Source: Candidatus Bathyarchaeota archaeon (GTDB lineage: Archaea > Thermoproteota > Bathyarchaeia > Bathyarchaeales > Bathycorpusculaceae). Taken from it: 64,000 nt of DNA. A program made the position numbers and the translations under genes. Positions 7,488 to 15,771 of the stretch are shown in pieces (position 1 is the stretch's first letter; every line of letters starts with the position of its first letter). The stretch covers positions 27,408-91,407 of the forward strand of contig JACAEK010000050.1 of NCBI GenBank assembly GCA_013388895.1, written 5' to 3'. The notes under the pieces are model-generated. The model searched no databases. It was not told where the DNA came from and was given only the letters and a program-made list of their open reading frames with translations.

Positions 7488-8429
7488 ATGGGGACGAAGT
7501 GGAGGCTAAAGGCACTGTTTGACATTGTTTCTGTGGGGCATTTAAGCATAGATCACATTTACTTGCCAGAAAGGAACACGCCTTGTATTGTTCTTGGAGG
7601 TTCTGTAGCTTACTCCTCTTTTGCTGCTAGACGTTTAGATGCCAGAGTTGCTGTCGTCTCCAAGGTTGGCAATGATTTCCCAGCTGCCTACATGTGGTGG
7701 CTGAGGCAAGAAGGAATCGATTTATCCAGAGTCATTAAAGCTGAAAACGAACCGACCACATGTTTCGAACTAAAATACAACTCTGATTTATCTAACCGCA
7801 CTTTACAGCTGAAAACTAGAGCGCCCTCCATCACCGTTGAAGAGTTGCCAGATGCTCTAAAAGCCAAAACCATTCACATCGCACCTATAGCGGGCGAAAT
7901 ATCATATGACGTAGCAGAGAAACTGAGATGTTGCACTGAAATATTATCTTTCGATCCACAAGGATTAATACGAAATTTTGACGAAAATGGAAACATGACC
8001 CCGCAAGCATTAACAGACACGCGCATATTGGAGCTTGTTGACATTTACAAGTCGTCATTAAACGAGATTCGAACAATCACGGGTCTCGCAGACATTAATT
8101 CATCCATAAAGGCAATTCACGATTACGGTCCTAAAATAGTAATCGCCACTTTGGGTGCAGAAGGTGTGGCAGTTTTTGTCGAAGACAAAATTCACACTGT
8201 TCCAGTCTACAAATCTGGAAAGGTTGTCGATCCAACTGGCGCCGTAGACGCGTTTATCGGTGGTTTTTTAGCCGAATATGCTTACGGTGAAGATTGTTCA
8301 TGGTGTTCATGTGTGGGCTCTGCAGCCGCTTCGCTCGTCGTTGAAGGTATTGGTCCAACCTTTTTTGGTGAGAAGGAGGAAATTTATCGGAGAGCTCGCT
8401 TTCTTTATGAAAAAGAAATTAAGGAATGA
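7488..8429 (+). CDS. PfkB family carbohydrate/nucleoside kinase
   Basis: The 313-residue protein has the ribokinase fold. N-terminal VSVGHLSIDHI and GGSVAYSSFAARRL mark the substrate-binding region; the C-terminal signature reads DPTGAVDAFIGGFL near residue 248. PfkB enzymes normally have GAGD there, so the second glycine of the anion hole is Val; the catalytic Asp is kept. Substrate cannot be read from sequence. A GGAGG at 7501-7505 lies inside the frame, 9 bp before CTG 7515, where the sequence LFDIVSVGHLSID matches the usual family start, so the true start may be this CTG rather than ATG 7488. Confidence 0.8.
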   Translation: MGTKWRLKALFDIVSVGHLSIDHIYLPERNTPCIVLGGSVAYSSFAARRLDARVAVVSKVGNDFPAAYMWWLRQEGIDLSRVIKAENEPTTCFELKYNSDLSNRTLQLKTRAPSITVEELPDALKAKTIHIAPIAGEISYDVAEKLRCCTEILSFDPQGLIRNFDENGNMTPQALTDTRILELVDIYKSSLNEIRTITGLADINSSIKAIHDYGPKIVIATLGAEGVAVFVEDKIHTVPVYKSGKVVDPTGAVDAFIGGFLAEYAYGEDCSWCSCVGSAAASLVVEGIGPTFFGEKEEIYRRARFLYEKEIKE

Positions 8430-8479
8430 TGCGTATTTATTTGCGTTAAAAACTCGTAAACATGTGAGAGGTTTAGAAT

Positions 8480-8689
8480 TTGGGACGTGTTGACAAAGGG
8501 GTCAAATGTAGCGTGTCTGGCTGTAGCAAAGAAGCCATTCGTTCACTTCCTACCGAGAAGGTTAGACCAGCTGGATTAAACGTAGGCAGCAGCGAAAGGC
8601 GTTCCTATCTATGCAAGGAACATTACAAAGATTATAAGAAGAAAACAAAAAAGGATAAACAGCTTGAAAAATGGCGATACAGTGGCTAG
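8480..8689 (+). CDS. Small zinc-finger protein next to thrS
   Basis: The protein has 69 residues from TTG 8480. It shows CSVSGC near residues 10-15 and a later C-x2-H motif (YLCKEHYKDY), which together form a likely single zinc site, followed by a very basic tail (KKKTKKDKQLEKW). Similar small proteins are, from memory, found beside tRNA synthetase or ribosomal genes in TACK archaea; function is unknown, but RNA or ribosome binding is plausible. It ends 18 bp before thrS on the same strand, so the two are probably co-transcribed. Confidence 0.7.
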   Translation: MGRVDKGVKCSVSGCSKEAIRSLPTEKVRPAGLNVGSSERRSYLCKEHYKDYKKKTKKDKQLEKWRYSG

Positions 8690-8707
8690 AAAAGAGGAAA
8701 ATGCCTA

Positions 8708-10579
8708 ATGCGAATATTACAATTACACTCCAACTTCATTGAGTATAAACCAATCCAAAAAGAAATAGCCATGGCTGAAAAAGCCGAAAAGAAGATGAAT
8801 CGCTTAGAAGAAATCGTCGTCTTATTCACGGCAATTGAAGAAGGCGACAATATCTCAGTAGCCCAAAAAGCGATAGATGAGGTTAAAGCCTTTCTGGAAA
8901 AGCTAAAAGTGAATCGAATTTTAATTTATCCCTACGCACACTTGAGCAGTAATCTTGCGAAGCCGTCAGAAGCATTGCAAGTAGTTAGAGCTATGGAGTT
9001 GTATGCAAAAGAAAAACGCATAGAAACATACCGAGCACCTTTTGGATGGAACAAACAATTCACAGTGTCAATAAAAGGTCATCCGCTTGCAGAACAATCC
9101 CGTGTATTTTTGCCAACAGAAGCCAAAAAAGAAGTAAAAGAGGAAAAAGTTTCAGAAGCAGTAGAGGCTGAAGAAAAGCTAGAATCATCTTGGTACATTC
9201 TCCAACCTGATGGCAAACTGATTTCTGTCAAAGATTTTAATTTTAACAAGCAAAAGGATCTAGAGCGATTCGCAAAATACGAAAGCTCTAAGGTGAGGGC
9301 AAGCCAACAAATGCCACCTCATGTGCCCTTAATGAAGAGATTAGAAATAGCTGATTACGAGCTTGGAAGCGATCCTGGAAATATTCGCTGGTATCCTAAA
9401 GGGCGACTAATTAAATCTTTACTTGAACAATATGTCACAGCTAAAATGATTGAATACGGCGCCATGGAAGTTGAAACCCCAGTTATGTACGATTTTCAAC
9501 ATCCGAGCCTCGCAGACTACATAAGCCGTTTTCCGGCGAGGCAATATTTGCTAAAATCAGAGGACAAACAGCTTTTTCTGCGGTTTGCCGCATGTTTTGG
9601 ACAGTTTCTAATGGTTCATGATACACAATTTTCATACAAAAACATGCCATTGAAAGTTTACGAACTAACGCGATACAGCTTTAGAAGGGAAAAAAGTGGG
9701 GAAGTTGTAGGTTTAAGACGCTTAAGAGCGTTCACCATGCCAGATTGTCATGCGTTCTGTACCGATTTGGAACAAGCCAAAAAAGAATTCATAATAAGGT
9801 TCAAACTATGCATACAAATTCTGGGAGAAATAGGGTTATCTAAACAAGATTATGAGGCAGCAGTACGATTCACAAAAGACTTCTACGAAGAAAATAGACA
9901 ATTCATAAATTCTTTGGCAAAAATCTTCGACAAACCAGTATTAGCTGAAATGTGGAGCGAACCCTTCTTCTACTTCAGGCTGAAGTGGGATTTTAACTTC
10001 GTAGACAATCAAAATAAGGCGGCTGCGCTCTCAACAGACCAGATAGACTTTGAAAACGCAAAAAGATACGACATAAAATATGTTGACGAGAAAGGCGAAA
10101 AACTTTTTCCACTCATTCTTCACTGCTCTCCCAGTGGAGCAATCGAGCGATGCGTATACACATTACTGGAAAAAGCCTACAAAGAGCAGCAAACTGGCAA
10201 ACCGCCAATGCTTCCTACGTGGCTGTCACCAACACAAATACGCATAATTCCAATGTCAGACAAATTCCATGAATACGTTGAAAAATTGGCTGACACAACA
10301 GAGAAACATTGCATCCGCGTGGATATTGATGAGCGCCCATTAACTCTGCAAAAGCGGGTTCGCGAAGCAGAAATGGATTGGGTTCCCTACGTAATTGTTG
10401 TCGGACAGCGAGAAGTTGAATCTGGTGTGCTTCCCATAAGAGATAGAAAAACTGGAAAAATCCTCAAAATGAAACTTGAAGAGCTAATAGCTGATGTTGA
10501 AGAAATAGTGAAAGAAAAACCTTTCAAACCATTGCCCTTACCACGGCAGCTATCTAAAAGACCACAATTCTATGGCTAA
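8708..10579 (+). CDS. thrS: Threonine--tRNA ligase, archaeal type
   Basis: The protein has 623 residues. Residues 1-145 are the archaeal editing domain (MRILQLHSNFIEYKP; later YPYAHLSSNLA), which resembles D-Tyr-tRNA deacylase and hydrolyses Ser-tRNA(Thr). The class II catalytic core follows (about 210-500), with motif 2 in FRREKSGEVVGLRRLRAF. Probable zinc ligands are the Cys of RFAACFGQF and the His of PDCHAF and ILHCSPSG. The C-terminal anticodon-binding domain (about 515-610) begins TQIRIIPMSDKF. Length and domain order match archaeal ThrRS with a full editing domain. It follows the zinc-finger gene. Confidence 0.97.
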   Translation: MRILQLHSNFIEYKPIQKEIAMAEKAEKKMNRLEEIVVLFTAIEEGDNISVAQKAIDEVKAFLEKLKVNRILIYPYAHLSSNLAKPSEALQVVRAMELYAKEKRIETYRAPFGWNKQFTVSIKGHPLAEQSRVFLPTEAKKEVKEEKVSEAVEAEEKLESSWYILQPDGKLISVKDFNFNKQKDLERFAKYESSKVRASQQMPPHVPLMKRLEIADYELGSDPGNIRWYPKGRLIKSLLEQYVTAKMIEYGAMEVETPVMYDFQHPSLADYISRFPARQYLLKSEDKQLFLRFAACFGQFLMVHDTQFSYKNMPLKVYELTRYSFRREKSGEVVGLRRLRAFTMPDCHAFCTDLEQAKKEFIIRFKLCIQILGEIGLSKQDYEAAVRFTKDFYEENRQFINSLAKIFDKPVLAEMWSEPFFYFRLKWDFNFVDNQNKAAALSTDQIDFENAKRYDIKYVDEKGEKLFPLILHCSPSGAIERCVYTLLEKAYKEQQTGKPPMLPTWLSPTQIRIIPMSDKFHEYVEKLADTTEKHCIRVDIDERPLTLQKRVREAEMDWVPYVIVVGQREVESGVLPIRDRKTGKILKMKLEELIADVEEIVKEKPFKPLPLPRQLSKRPQFYG

Positions 10580-10667
10580 CAACAACAAAATCGAATAAGT
10601 TTTGGCAAAAACTATATCAAACCATAATCTAATAGACTAAATTCTCCAATTGGATGAGGGTGCAATC

Positions 10668-11558
10668 TTGGAAAAAGAGCTATTGGTCTATGTAGACGGG
10701 AAATATTATCCAAAATCTCAAGCGAAAATCTCTGTTTATGACCATGGGCTTCTCTATGGTGATGGAGTGTTCGAAGGCATCCGCGCCTATGACGGCATAG
10801 TGTTTAAACTGAAAGAGCACATTGAGAGGCTTTATTGTTCTGCTCATGCCATAATGCTAGAAATCCCCGTGACTGAAGAAGAAATGATAGGAACTGTTTT
10901 GGAGACTTTACGAAAGAACAACTTGAAAGACGCTTACATTCGGTTAGTCGTTACCAGAGGAGCAGGGGATTTAGGATTAAATCCAAAGAAATGCGCAAAA
11001 CCAACCGTAATCGTGATCACCGACACTATCTCATTACACAAAAGTGAAGCCAAAGAAAAGGGCGTAACAGCCATGCTTTCATGGGTCAAGAGAGACCCGG
11101 TCGACGCAACGTCTCACGAGATAAAGTCACTTAACTACCTTAACAGTATACTAGCCAAAATTGAAGCCAACATAAGCAATGTGGACGAGGCCATATGTCT
11201 TGACAAAAATGGTTTCATCTGCGAGGGCGTAGCAGAAAATATATTCATAATCAAACGAGGAAAGATTTTCACGCCGCCCAGCTATACAGGTGCCTTGCGC
11301 GGAATTACTGCCGAAGCAATAATGAATCTTGCAAGAAAGTTGGGGTACGAGGTTAAAGAGAAAAACATAACACCTTACGAATTGTTCACTGCAGATGAGG
11401 TCTTCTTTACTGGTACTGCAGCTGAAATTGTGCCGGTACGTGAAATAAACAAGAGAACAATAAGCAATGGCGATCCTGGTGTAATAACCAAAAGATTGAT
11501 GGTAGAATTCTCGAAGATGGTTCGGGACCCCAAAGAGGGCATGCTTATTTACAAATAA
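10668..11558 (+). CDS. ilvE: Branched-chain amino acid aminotransferase
   Basis: A fold-type IV PLP enzyme of 296 residues that transfers the amino group between glutamate and branched-chain 2-oxoacids. Family features are the start LLVYVDGKYYPKSQA, the pair YDHGLLYGDGVFEGIRAY, PLP lysine near residue 153 in SHEIKSLNYLNS, the phosphate loop near EGVAENIF, and GTAAEIVPV at the C-terminus. TTG 10668 is preferred because GAGGGTG lies 5 bp upstream and the residue order matches the family; TTG 10650 is an alternative. Its downstream neighbour, the class I aminotransferase, converges on it. Confidence 0.93.
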   Translation: MEKELLVYVDGKYYPKSQAKISVYDHGLLYGDGVFEGIRAYDGIVFKLKEHIERLYCSAHAIMLEIPVTEEEMIGTVLETLRKNNLKDAYIRLVVTRGAGDLGLNPKKCAKPTVIVITDTISLHKSEAKEKGVTAMLSWVKRDPVDATSHEIKSLNYLNSILAKIEANISNVDEAICLDKNGFICEGVAENIFIIKRGKIFTPPSYTGALRGITAEAIMNLARKLGYEVKEKNITPYELFTADEVFFTGTAAEIVPVREINKRTISNGDPGVITKRLMVEFSKMVRDPKEGMLIYK

Positions 11559-11587
11559 GCTAGACCAGAAGCCAGTTGAACTAGTTC

Positions 11588-12793
11588 CTATCTATTTTCT
11601 TTCAAGAAATATTCAAGCTTGTCTAAGGCTTCCTCAAGTGTTTCTATTGGTGGCAGAAAAACTCCCCTAATGTGTCCTGCGCCATAGATTGTGTCAAATC
11701 CTGAGCCATGTACTAACAGCACTCCTGTCTCTTTTAAAAGTGCCAATGCAAATTCCATGTCAGTTTTCCATTTTCGTCCTACGGTGTGAATTTTTGGGAA
11801 GAAGTAGAATGCTCCTTCTGGTTTGGCACAGCTAACATTCTCTATCTCATTCAGTCTTTTCCAGGCGTAGTCTCTTCGTTGCCGAAGTTTTTTCACAGTT
11901 TCTTTTATGTGTTGCTGTGGTCCATTTAGAGCTGCTACGCCTGCTTTCTGAACTGGTGTGTTTGCACACAGCCTGATTCTTGCTTCTTTTTCAATGCACT
12001 GTTTCAACTCTTGTAATCGTTCTTTTTCGTCGTGGAAATATAGGTAGCCAAGTCTCCATCCAGTCATTAGATATGCTTTTGAAAATCCGTTTAATCCAAT
12101 TATAGGAACATCTTTTCCTAAACTGGCTGTGCTGGCAAACTTTTTCTCATAAGTTATCTGGTCGTAAATCTCGTCTGACAAAACTGGAATGTCATGTGCG
12201 CCAGCTAAGTCCAATATTTGCTTCACAGTTTTTTTTTCGTAAAGTGCACCACAAGGATTGTTGGGATTAATGATCGCGATTCCTCGAGTCTTCTTGGAGA
12301 TTTTGCTTTCCAAGTCGTCAAGGTTTGGTTGCCAACCGTTTTCTTCGACAGTTTCGTATGTGACTGGTTTTCCACCGAAAAATCTGGCATACGAAATATA
12401 AGGCGGATACGTTGGTCCAGGCAAGAGAATTTCGTCTCCGGCATCCATAAGCGCGGCCATAATCATTTGGATGCCTTCAGAAATCCCAACTGTAACAATC
12501 ACATCATCAGCGGAAACATTAACGTTGTTAACTCTTTTCTCTTTCTGGCTTATGGCCTCTTTAAGCTCTGGCAATCCTTCAGAAGGCGAATAAGCGTTGG
12601 CGCCTTCTTCAACAGCCTTTATCAAGGCTTGTTTAATATGCTGCGGCGTGTCAAAATCAAACGCTACTGGATCTCCTATATTCAGATAGTAAATTTTTTT
12701 ACCTGTTTTAGCGAATTGCTTTGCATGGACAATAACATCGCGGATGGCGTATTCAATGCTATGTACTCTTTCAGTGACTCTTACCTTTGTCAA
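11588..12793 (-). CDS. Class I/II pyridoxal-phosphate aminotransferase (alanine/aspartate type)
   Basis: A fold-type I aminotransferase of 401 residues. Seen are YLNIGDPVAFDF near the start, SPSEGLPELKEAI, the NPNNPCGALY loop, SDEIYDQI, and the PLP lysine in NGFSKAYLMTGWRLGY near residue 238, followed by the phosphate-binding Arg. The protein resembles archaeal alanine and aspartate aminotransferases; the exact amino-acid specificity cannot be deduced. It lies between ilvE (convergent) and the surface-protein gene upstream on the same strand, 53 bp apart, without obvious functional link. Confidence 0.88.
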   Translation of the reverse strand: MTKVRVTERVHSIEYAIRDVIVHAKQFAKTGKKIYYLNIGDPVAFDFDTPQHIKQALIKAVEEGANAYSPSEGLPELKEAISQKEKRVNNVNVSADDVIVTVGISEGIQMIMAALMDAGDEILLPGPTYPPYISYARFFGGKPVTYETVEENGWQPNLDDLESKISKKTRGIAIINPNNPCGALYEKKTVKQILDLAGAHDIPVLSDEIYDQITYEKKFASTASLGKDVPIIGLNGFSKAYLMTGWRLGYLYFHDEKERLQELKQCIEKEARIRLCANTPVQKAGVAALNGPQQHIKETVKKLRQRRDYAWKRLNEIENVSCAKPEGAFYFFPKIHTVGRKWKTDMEFALALLKETGVLLVHGSGFDTIYGAGHIRGVFLPPIETLEEALDKLEYFLKENR

Positions 12794-12846
12794 GGCCTTC
12801 TCCGTTCCTGTTAGAATCTAGCTAGCACGGAAAAAAGAAATAAAGG

Positions 12847-14562
12847 TTATGGGCTAAGGGTCCAAGTTTTCGATGTTTGAAAGCCTTCCGCGGTGTAGAC
12901 TGTAACTTCTACTGGGTCTGAGTTCAAATACCTAGTCCAGTCCCATGAGCACATAATCGTAACTATTTCTCCTGTCCTGAGAATGTATCCGCTTGAACCC
13001 AGTACTGGGTTTGTCAGGTTATAGTCGATCTCATAGGTGGCGTTCATTGTCTTAATGGTTATTCTAGTTATTGTCACATTAGTGAGAGAGTTGTCTGAAT
13101 TTGAAACTGTAAGGTTGAAGTATGGTACTGGGATTGGAATTGTAATGTTAGGATACTGGTCGCGCAAGTCACCGTACATAAAATCGTCTCCGAGAATCTG
13201 TATCTTAACAGAAGGCACCGTGAAAGTCCTTGAGAGATTTAGTCCTTCTTGTGTTATGATGATGATTGTGATGGTTTTGCCTCTCAAATCTAAGGTTTTC
13301 CAATCTAATGTGCAGTTAACTAGTGTGTTTTCACCAATTTTAAGAATGTACGGCAGGTTGGGCGTTGTCTGGTTTACTATGATGGTTCTTGTTCCGTTCA
13401 CGATTCTCACGCCTGTAAGAGTAACGTTTTGAAGAGAAACGGCGGTATTGGTCAAGTTCAATAAAAAGTGTTGTACATCATCTAGGTCAAATTCTACGTC
13501 TGTTATGTTCCAGACTACTTCAAGCGGTGTTACCACAGTCTTCTCAGCCGTGAAGCCGGGTTCAGTGTGAATCTTGACAGTGATCGTTTTATTGCGTTGA
13601 GCATTCCAGTCCCAATAATGCTGATAAGAGATTGTCCGATTAAACGGAAGGGAAATCGTAACATTAGATGTTGCGACGGACTCATCTGGCAATGTCACAT
13701 TTATTTCGTCGACTTTCAAAGATCCAGTGAATTCACCTGTTCTCGTAATTGTCACGTTAAAATACATTGCGTTTGTGTAGTCAAACTTGATCTCATCTAT
13801 TGACAGAAAGGCGCCCGCAAGTTCATCTGTCGTATAGCTCACCTCGTATCCTTCTGACGTTTTGACTGTCAACGTAGCATTTATTCCCCTCAAACTATTC
13901 CAATTATAGTTGCATTGAAACGTTTCAGATTCGCTTATTGGTAAGAAATATGGAAGCTCTTGAGTTGTATTCATTGAAACGGCAAACACGAATATTTCTG
14001 AAACTGTGAGGTTTGAAATTGAGTCTGAAGGATTTTGTATTGTAAGATTGAAGTGCTCAATGCTTTTTGACGGGTTGAAGTTGGGCGTTAATTCCAATTT
14101 GACTTTCGGTACGAGGTATGTTTGACTTTTTATTGAAGCTTCTTCAGCCACTGGTTCTATCCTAACGGTCTCTCCTGCTAAATCGCTCCAATTTTGTTCG
14201 CATCTGAAAGTTTGCCTTGTTCCCCTCTGAATTAAGGAAAGTTGCGGCTCCGTATCTACGATAGTGTATGACTGATTTTTCCCTTCCACAGTTAGAAGGA
14301 TTGATGTTATGTTGATATCTAAAGCTGAATTTGAAGGATTTAGAATTGTTACGTTAAAATAAGTAGCGTCTAGAACTGACGAATCTGGAGGGCTTTGAAA
14401 AGCAACATTTTCCACTATAAGAAATGAAGTATTTTCAGGCATGTTATAATAGCTGGTGATAACTCCCAAGTATGCTATGGTGGCTCCAAAAACTGCAGAG
14501 CTTAACATTAATATTATCAATACAAAAGTTGAAACCGCTTTTTTGTCAATTTGTATGCGCAT
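12847..14562 (-). CDS. Secreted or pilus-like surface protein with five tandem domains
   Basis: The 571-residue protein begins with a type IV pilin-like leader: the basic motif DKKAVS followed by a 24-residue hydrophobic helix (TFVLIILMLSSAVFGATIAY). The rest consists of five diverged repeats of about 105-110 residues, each with FNVT/FNLT strands, an aromatic W motif (CEQNW, CNYNW, YWDW, CTLDW, CSWDW) and a closing EGF/EGY/PGF strand. More than 20 N-x-S/T sequons suggest heavy N-glycosylation. The repeats look like Ig-like beta-sandwiches. Function is unknown; a cell-surface filament or adhesion subunit is inferred. There is no C-terminal anchor. Confidence 0.65.
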   Translation of the reverse strand: MRIQIDKKAVSTFVLIILMLSSAVFGATIAYLGVITSYYNMPENTSFLIVENVAFQSPPDSSVLDATYFNVTILNPSNSALDINITSILLTVEGKNQSYTIVDTEPQLSLIQRGTRQTFRCEQNWSDLAGETVRIEPVAEEASIKSQTYLVPKVKLELTPNFNPSKSIEHFNLTIQNPSDSISNLTVSEIFVFAVSMNTTQELPYFLPISESETFQCNYNWNSLRGINATLTVKTSEGYEVSYTTDELAGAFLSIDEIKFDYTNAMYFNVTITRTGEFTGSLKVDEINVTLPDESVATSNVTISLPFNRTISYQHYWDWNAQRNKTITVKIHTEPGFTAEKTVVTPLEVVWNITDVEFDLDDVQHFLLNLTNTAVSLQNVTLTGVRIVNGTRTIIVNQTTPNLPYILKIGENTLVNCTLDWKTLDLRGKTITIIIITQEGLNLSRTFTVPSVKIQILGDDFMYGDLRDQYPNITIPIPVPYFNLTVSNSDNSLTNVTITRITIKTMNATYEIDYNLTNPVLGSSGYILRTGEIVTIMCSWDWTRYLNSDPVEVTVYTAEGFQTSKTWTLSP

Positions 14563-14671
14563 ATCGTCTCCCCGTTGTGAAATGTTTGCTCTATCTCATA
14601 TTTAACGGGAATAAATAAGTATTCTCTTATCAAAACCATCAACATGCTCTTATAACGAAAAAGGCAGAAAT

Positions 14672-15499
14672 CTAAGTTGGTTGAAGTTGCCTAGCTCTTT
14701 CAGCGGCCTTCGTAACAGCGTTCATTATTACTGCTCTCAATTTGCCTTCTTCAAGAGCCAGAAGCCCCTCAATGGTTGTGCCAGCAGGCGTAGTAACCAT
14801 ATCTTTAAGTTTCGCTGGGTGTTCACCAGTTTCAGTAACCATCTTTGCTGCGCCAAGCGTCGTTTGCGCCGCCAGAATTATTGAAATGTCTTTTGGAAGA
14901 CCCAATCTCACACCTGCATCCGCTAAAGCCTCGATGATTAGATATATGTATGCTGGCCCACTTCCCACCAAACCTGTAGCCAAGTTCAGATATTTCTCAT
15001 CTAGTACTATGGCACGTCCTAGAAGTGAAAGAGTGCTAGTCACTAATTCAAGTTTCTCTTTTGCCGTGTTTTCTGATGGGCTAATCACGATCATAGCTTC
15101 TCTGGCCATGCATGCCATGTTAGGCATAACTCTAAATACAGAAACATCTTTGGGCAGATATTTCCTCAGAAACTCGAGTGTTACTCCGGCAGCGATTGAA
15201 ACAACTATTTTTCCTTTTTTAATTACTTGTCCGATTTCTTCTAAGGCTCTTTTCATGTCTCCTGGTTTGACAGCTATTATAGTAATATCCGCAAAAGATG
15301 CGGCATCTCCTATGCTCTTTGCAGATGTCACTTTATACGTTTGACTTACATATTTGCGGCGGTTCTCGATAATTTCGAATATCTGTATGTCTCGCGGTTT
15401 ATATTTCTCTGATTTTAGAAGTCCCGCAATAATGGCTTCGCCCATTTTGCCTGCGCCAATAATGGCCAGTTTAGCCTTATCGTTACTCAAATGACTCAT
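14672..15499 (-). CDS. proC: Pyrroline-5-carboxylate reductase
   Basis: Catalyses the last step of proline synthesis, NAD(P)H-dependent reduction of pyrroline-5-carboxylate. The 275-residue protein has the Rossmann motif AIIGAGKMGEAI at residues 12-23, VKPGDMKRAL, VSIAAGVTLEFLRKYL, VFRVMPNMAC and the dimerisation-domain signature (GLVGSGPAYIYLIIEAL, then ADAGVRLGLP, and TTPAGTTIEGL near the C-terminus). Length is standard. It is divergent from the first AOR gene, with about 155 bp between them that hold a TATA-like element for the AOR gene. Confidence 0.95.
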   Translation of the reverse strand: MSHLSNDKAKLAIIGAGKMGEAIIAGLLKSEKYKPRDIQIFEIIENRRKYVSQTYKVTSAKSIGDAASFADITIIAVKPGDMKRALEEIGQVIKKGKIVVSIAAGVTLEFLRKYLPKDVSVFRVMPNMACMAREAMIVISPSENTAKEKLELVTSTLSLLGRAIVLDEKYLNLATGLVGSGPAYIYLIIEALADAGVRLGLPKDISIILAAQTTLGAAKMVTETGEHPAKLKDMVTTPAGTTIEGLLALEEGKLRAVIMNAVTKAAERARQLQPT

Positions 15500-15604
15500 C
15501 CTCGTTCTCTTTCAGTGTCTAGTATTAAGCAATTAAAGTTTTCCACCAAAAACAAGAGGGACCTCTAGAACACAACATTAAAGAAATCCAATTTTTAGAG
15601 ACAA

Positions 15605-15648
15605 CATTTATAGCTTCGGATAAATTAGCCTAATCTTCCCAAGGGTGA
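15605..15648 (+). promoter_or_regulatory. TATA-like element and Shine-Dalgarno of the first AOR gene
   Basis: CATTTATAG at 15605-15613 is a reasonable TATA box and would place the transcript start near 15637. GGGTGA at 15643-15648 ends 6 bp before TTG 15655. The pair argues that translation was meant to begin at TTG 15655, upstream of the in-frame TAA, and not at ATG 15772. Confidence 0.5.
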
Positions 15649-15654
15649 AGAGCA

Positions 15655-15768
15655 TTGAAATCTGCTGAACTCACATATCTGCTGGGGAAAGTTGAGAAGG
15701 GATACAATAACAGAACATTATATATCAACCTAACAAACAGCCAGATTGAAAGCAAAACCGTCACTTAA
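15655..15768 (+). pseudogene. N-terminal fragment of the first AOR gene, ending in TAA
   Basis: From TTG 15655 the frame reads 37 residues to TAA at 15766-15768, in the same frame as the main AOR reading frame that reopens at ATG 15772. The text is recognisable AOR N-terminus: YNNRTLYINLTNSQIESKTVT should run straight into MKDTFVGGRGFNLW, as it does in AOR2 and AOR3. A good Shine-Dalgarno precedes the TTG and none precedes ATG 15772. The ribosome would therefore make a 37-residue peptide unless the stop is read through, or the base is an error. Confidence 0.65.
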
Positions 15769-15771
15769 TAT

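Noticed and set aside
12218..12814. 198-codon open frame opposite the aminotransferase
   Set aside because: Antisense shadow of a clear aminotransferase gene, with no motif of its own.
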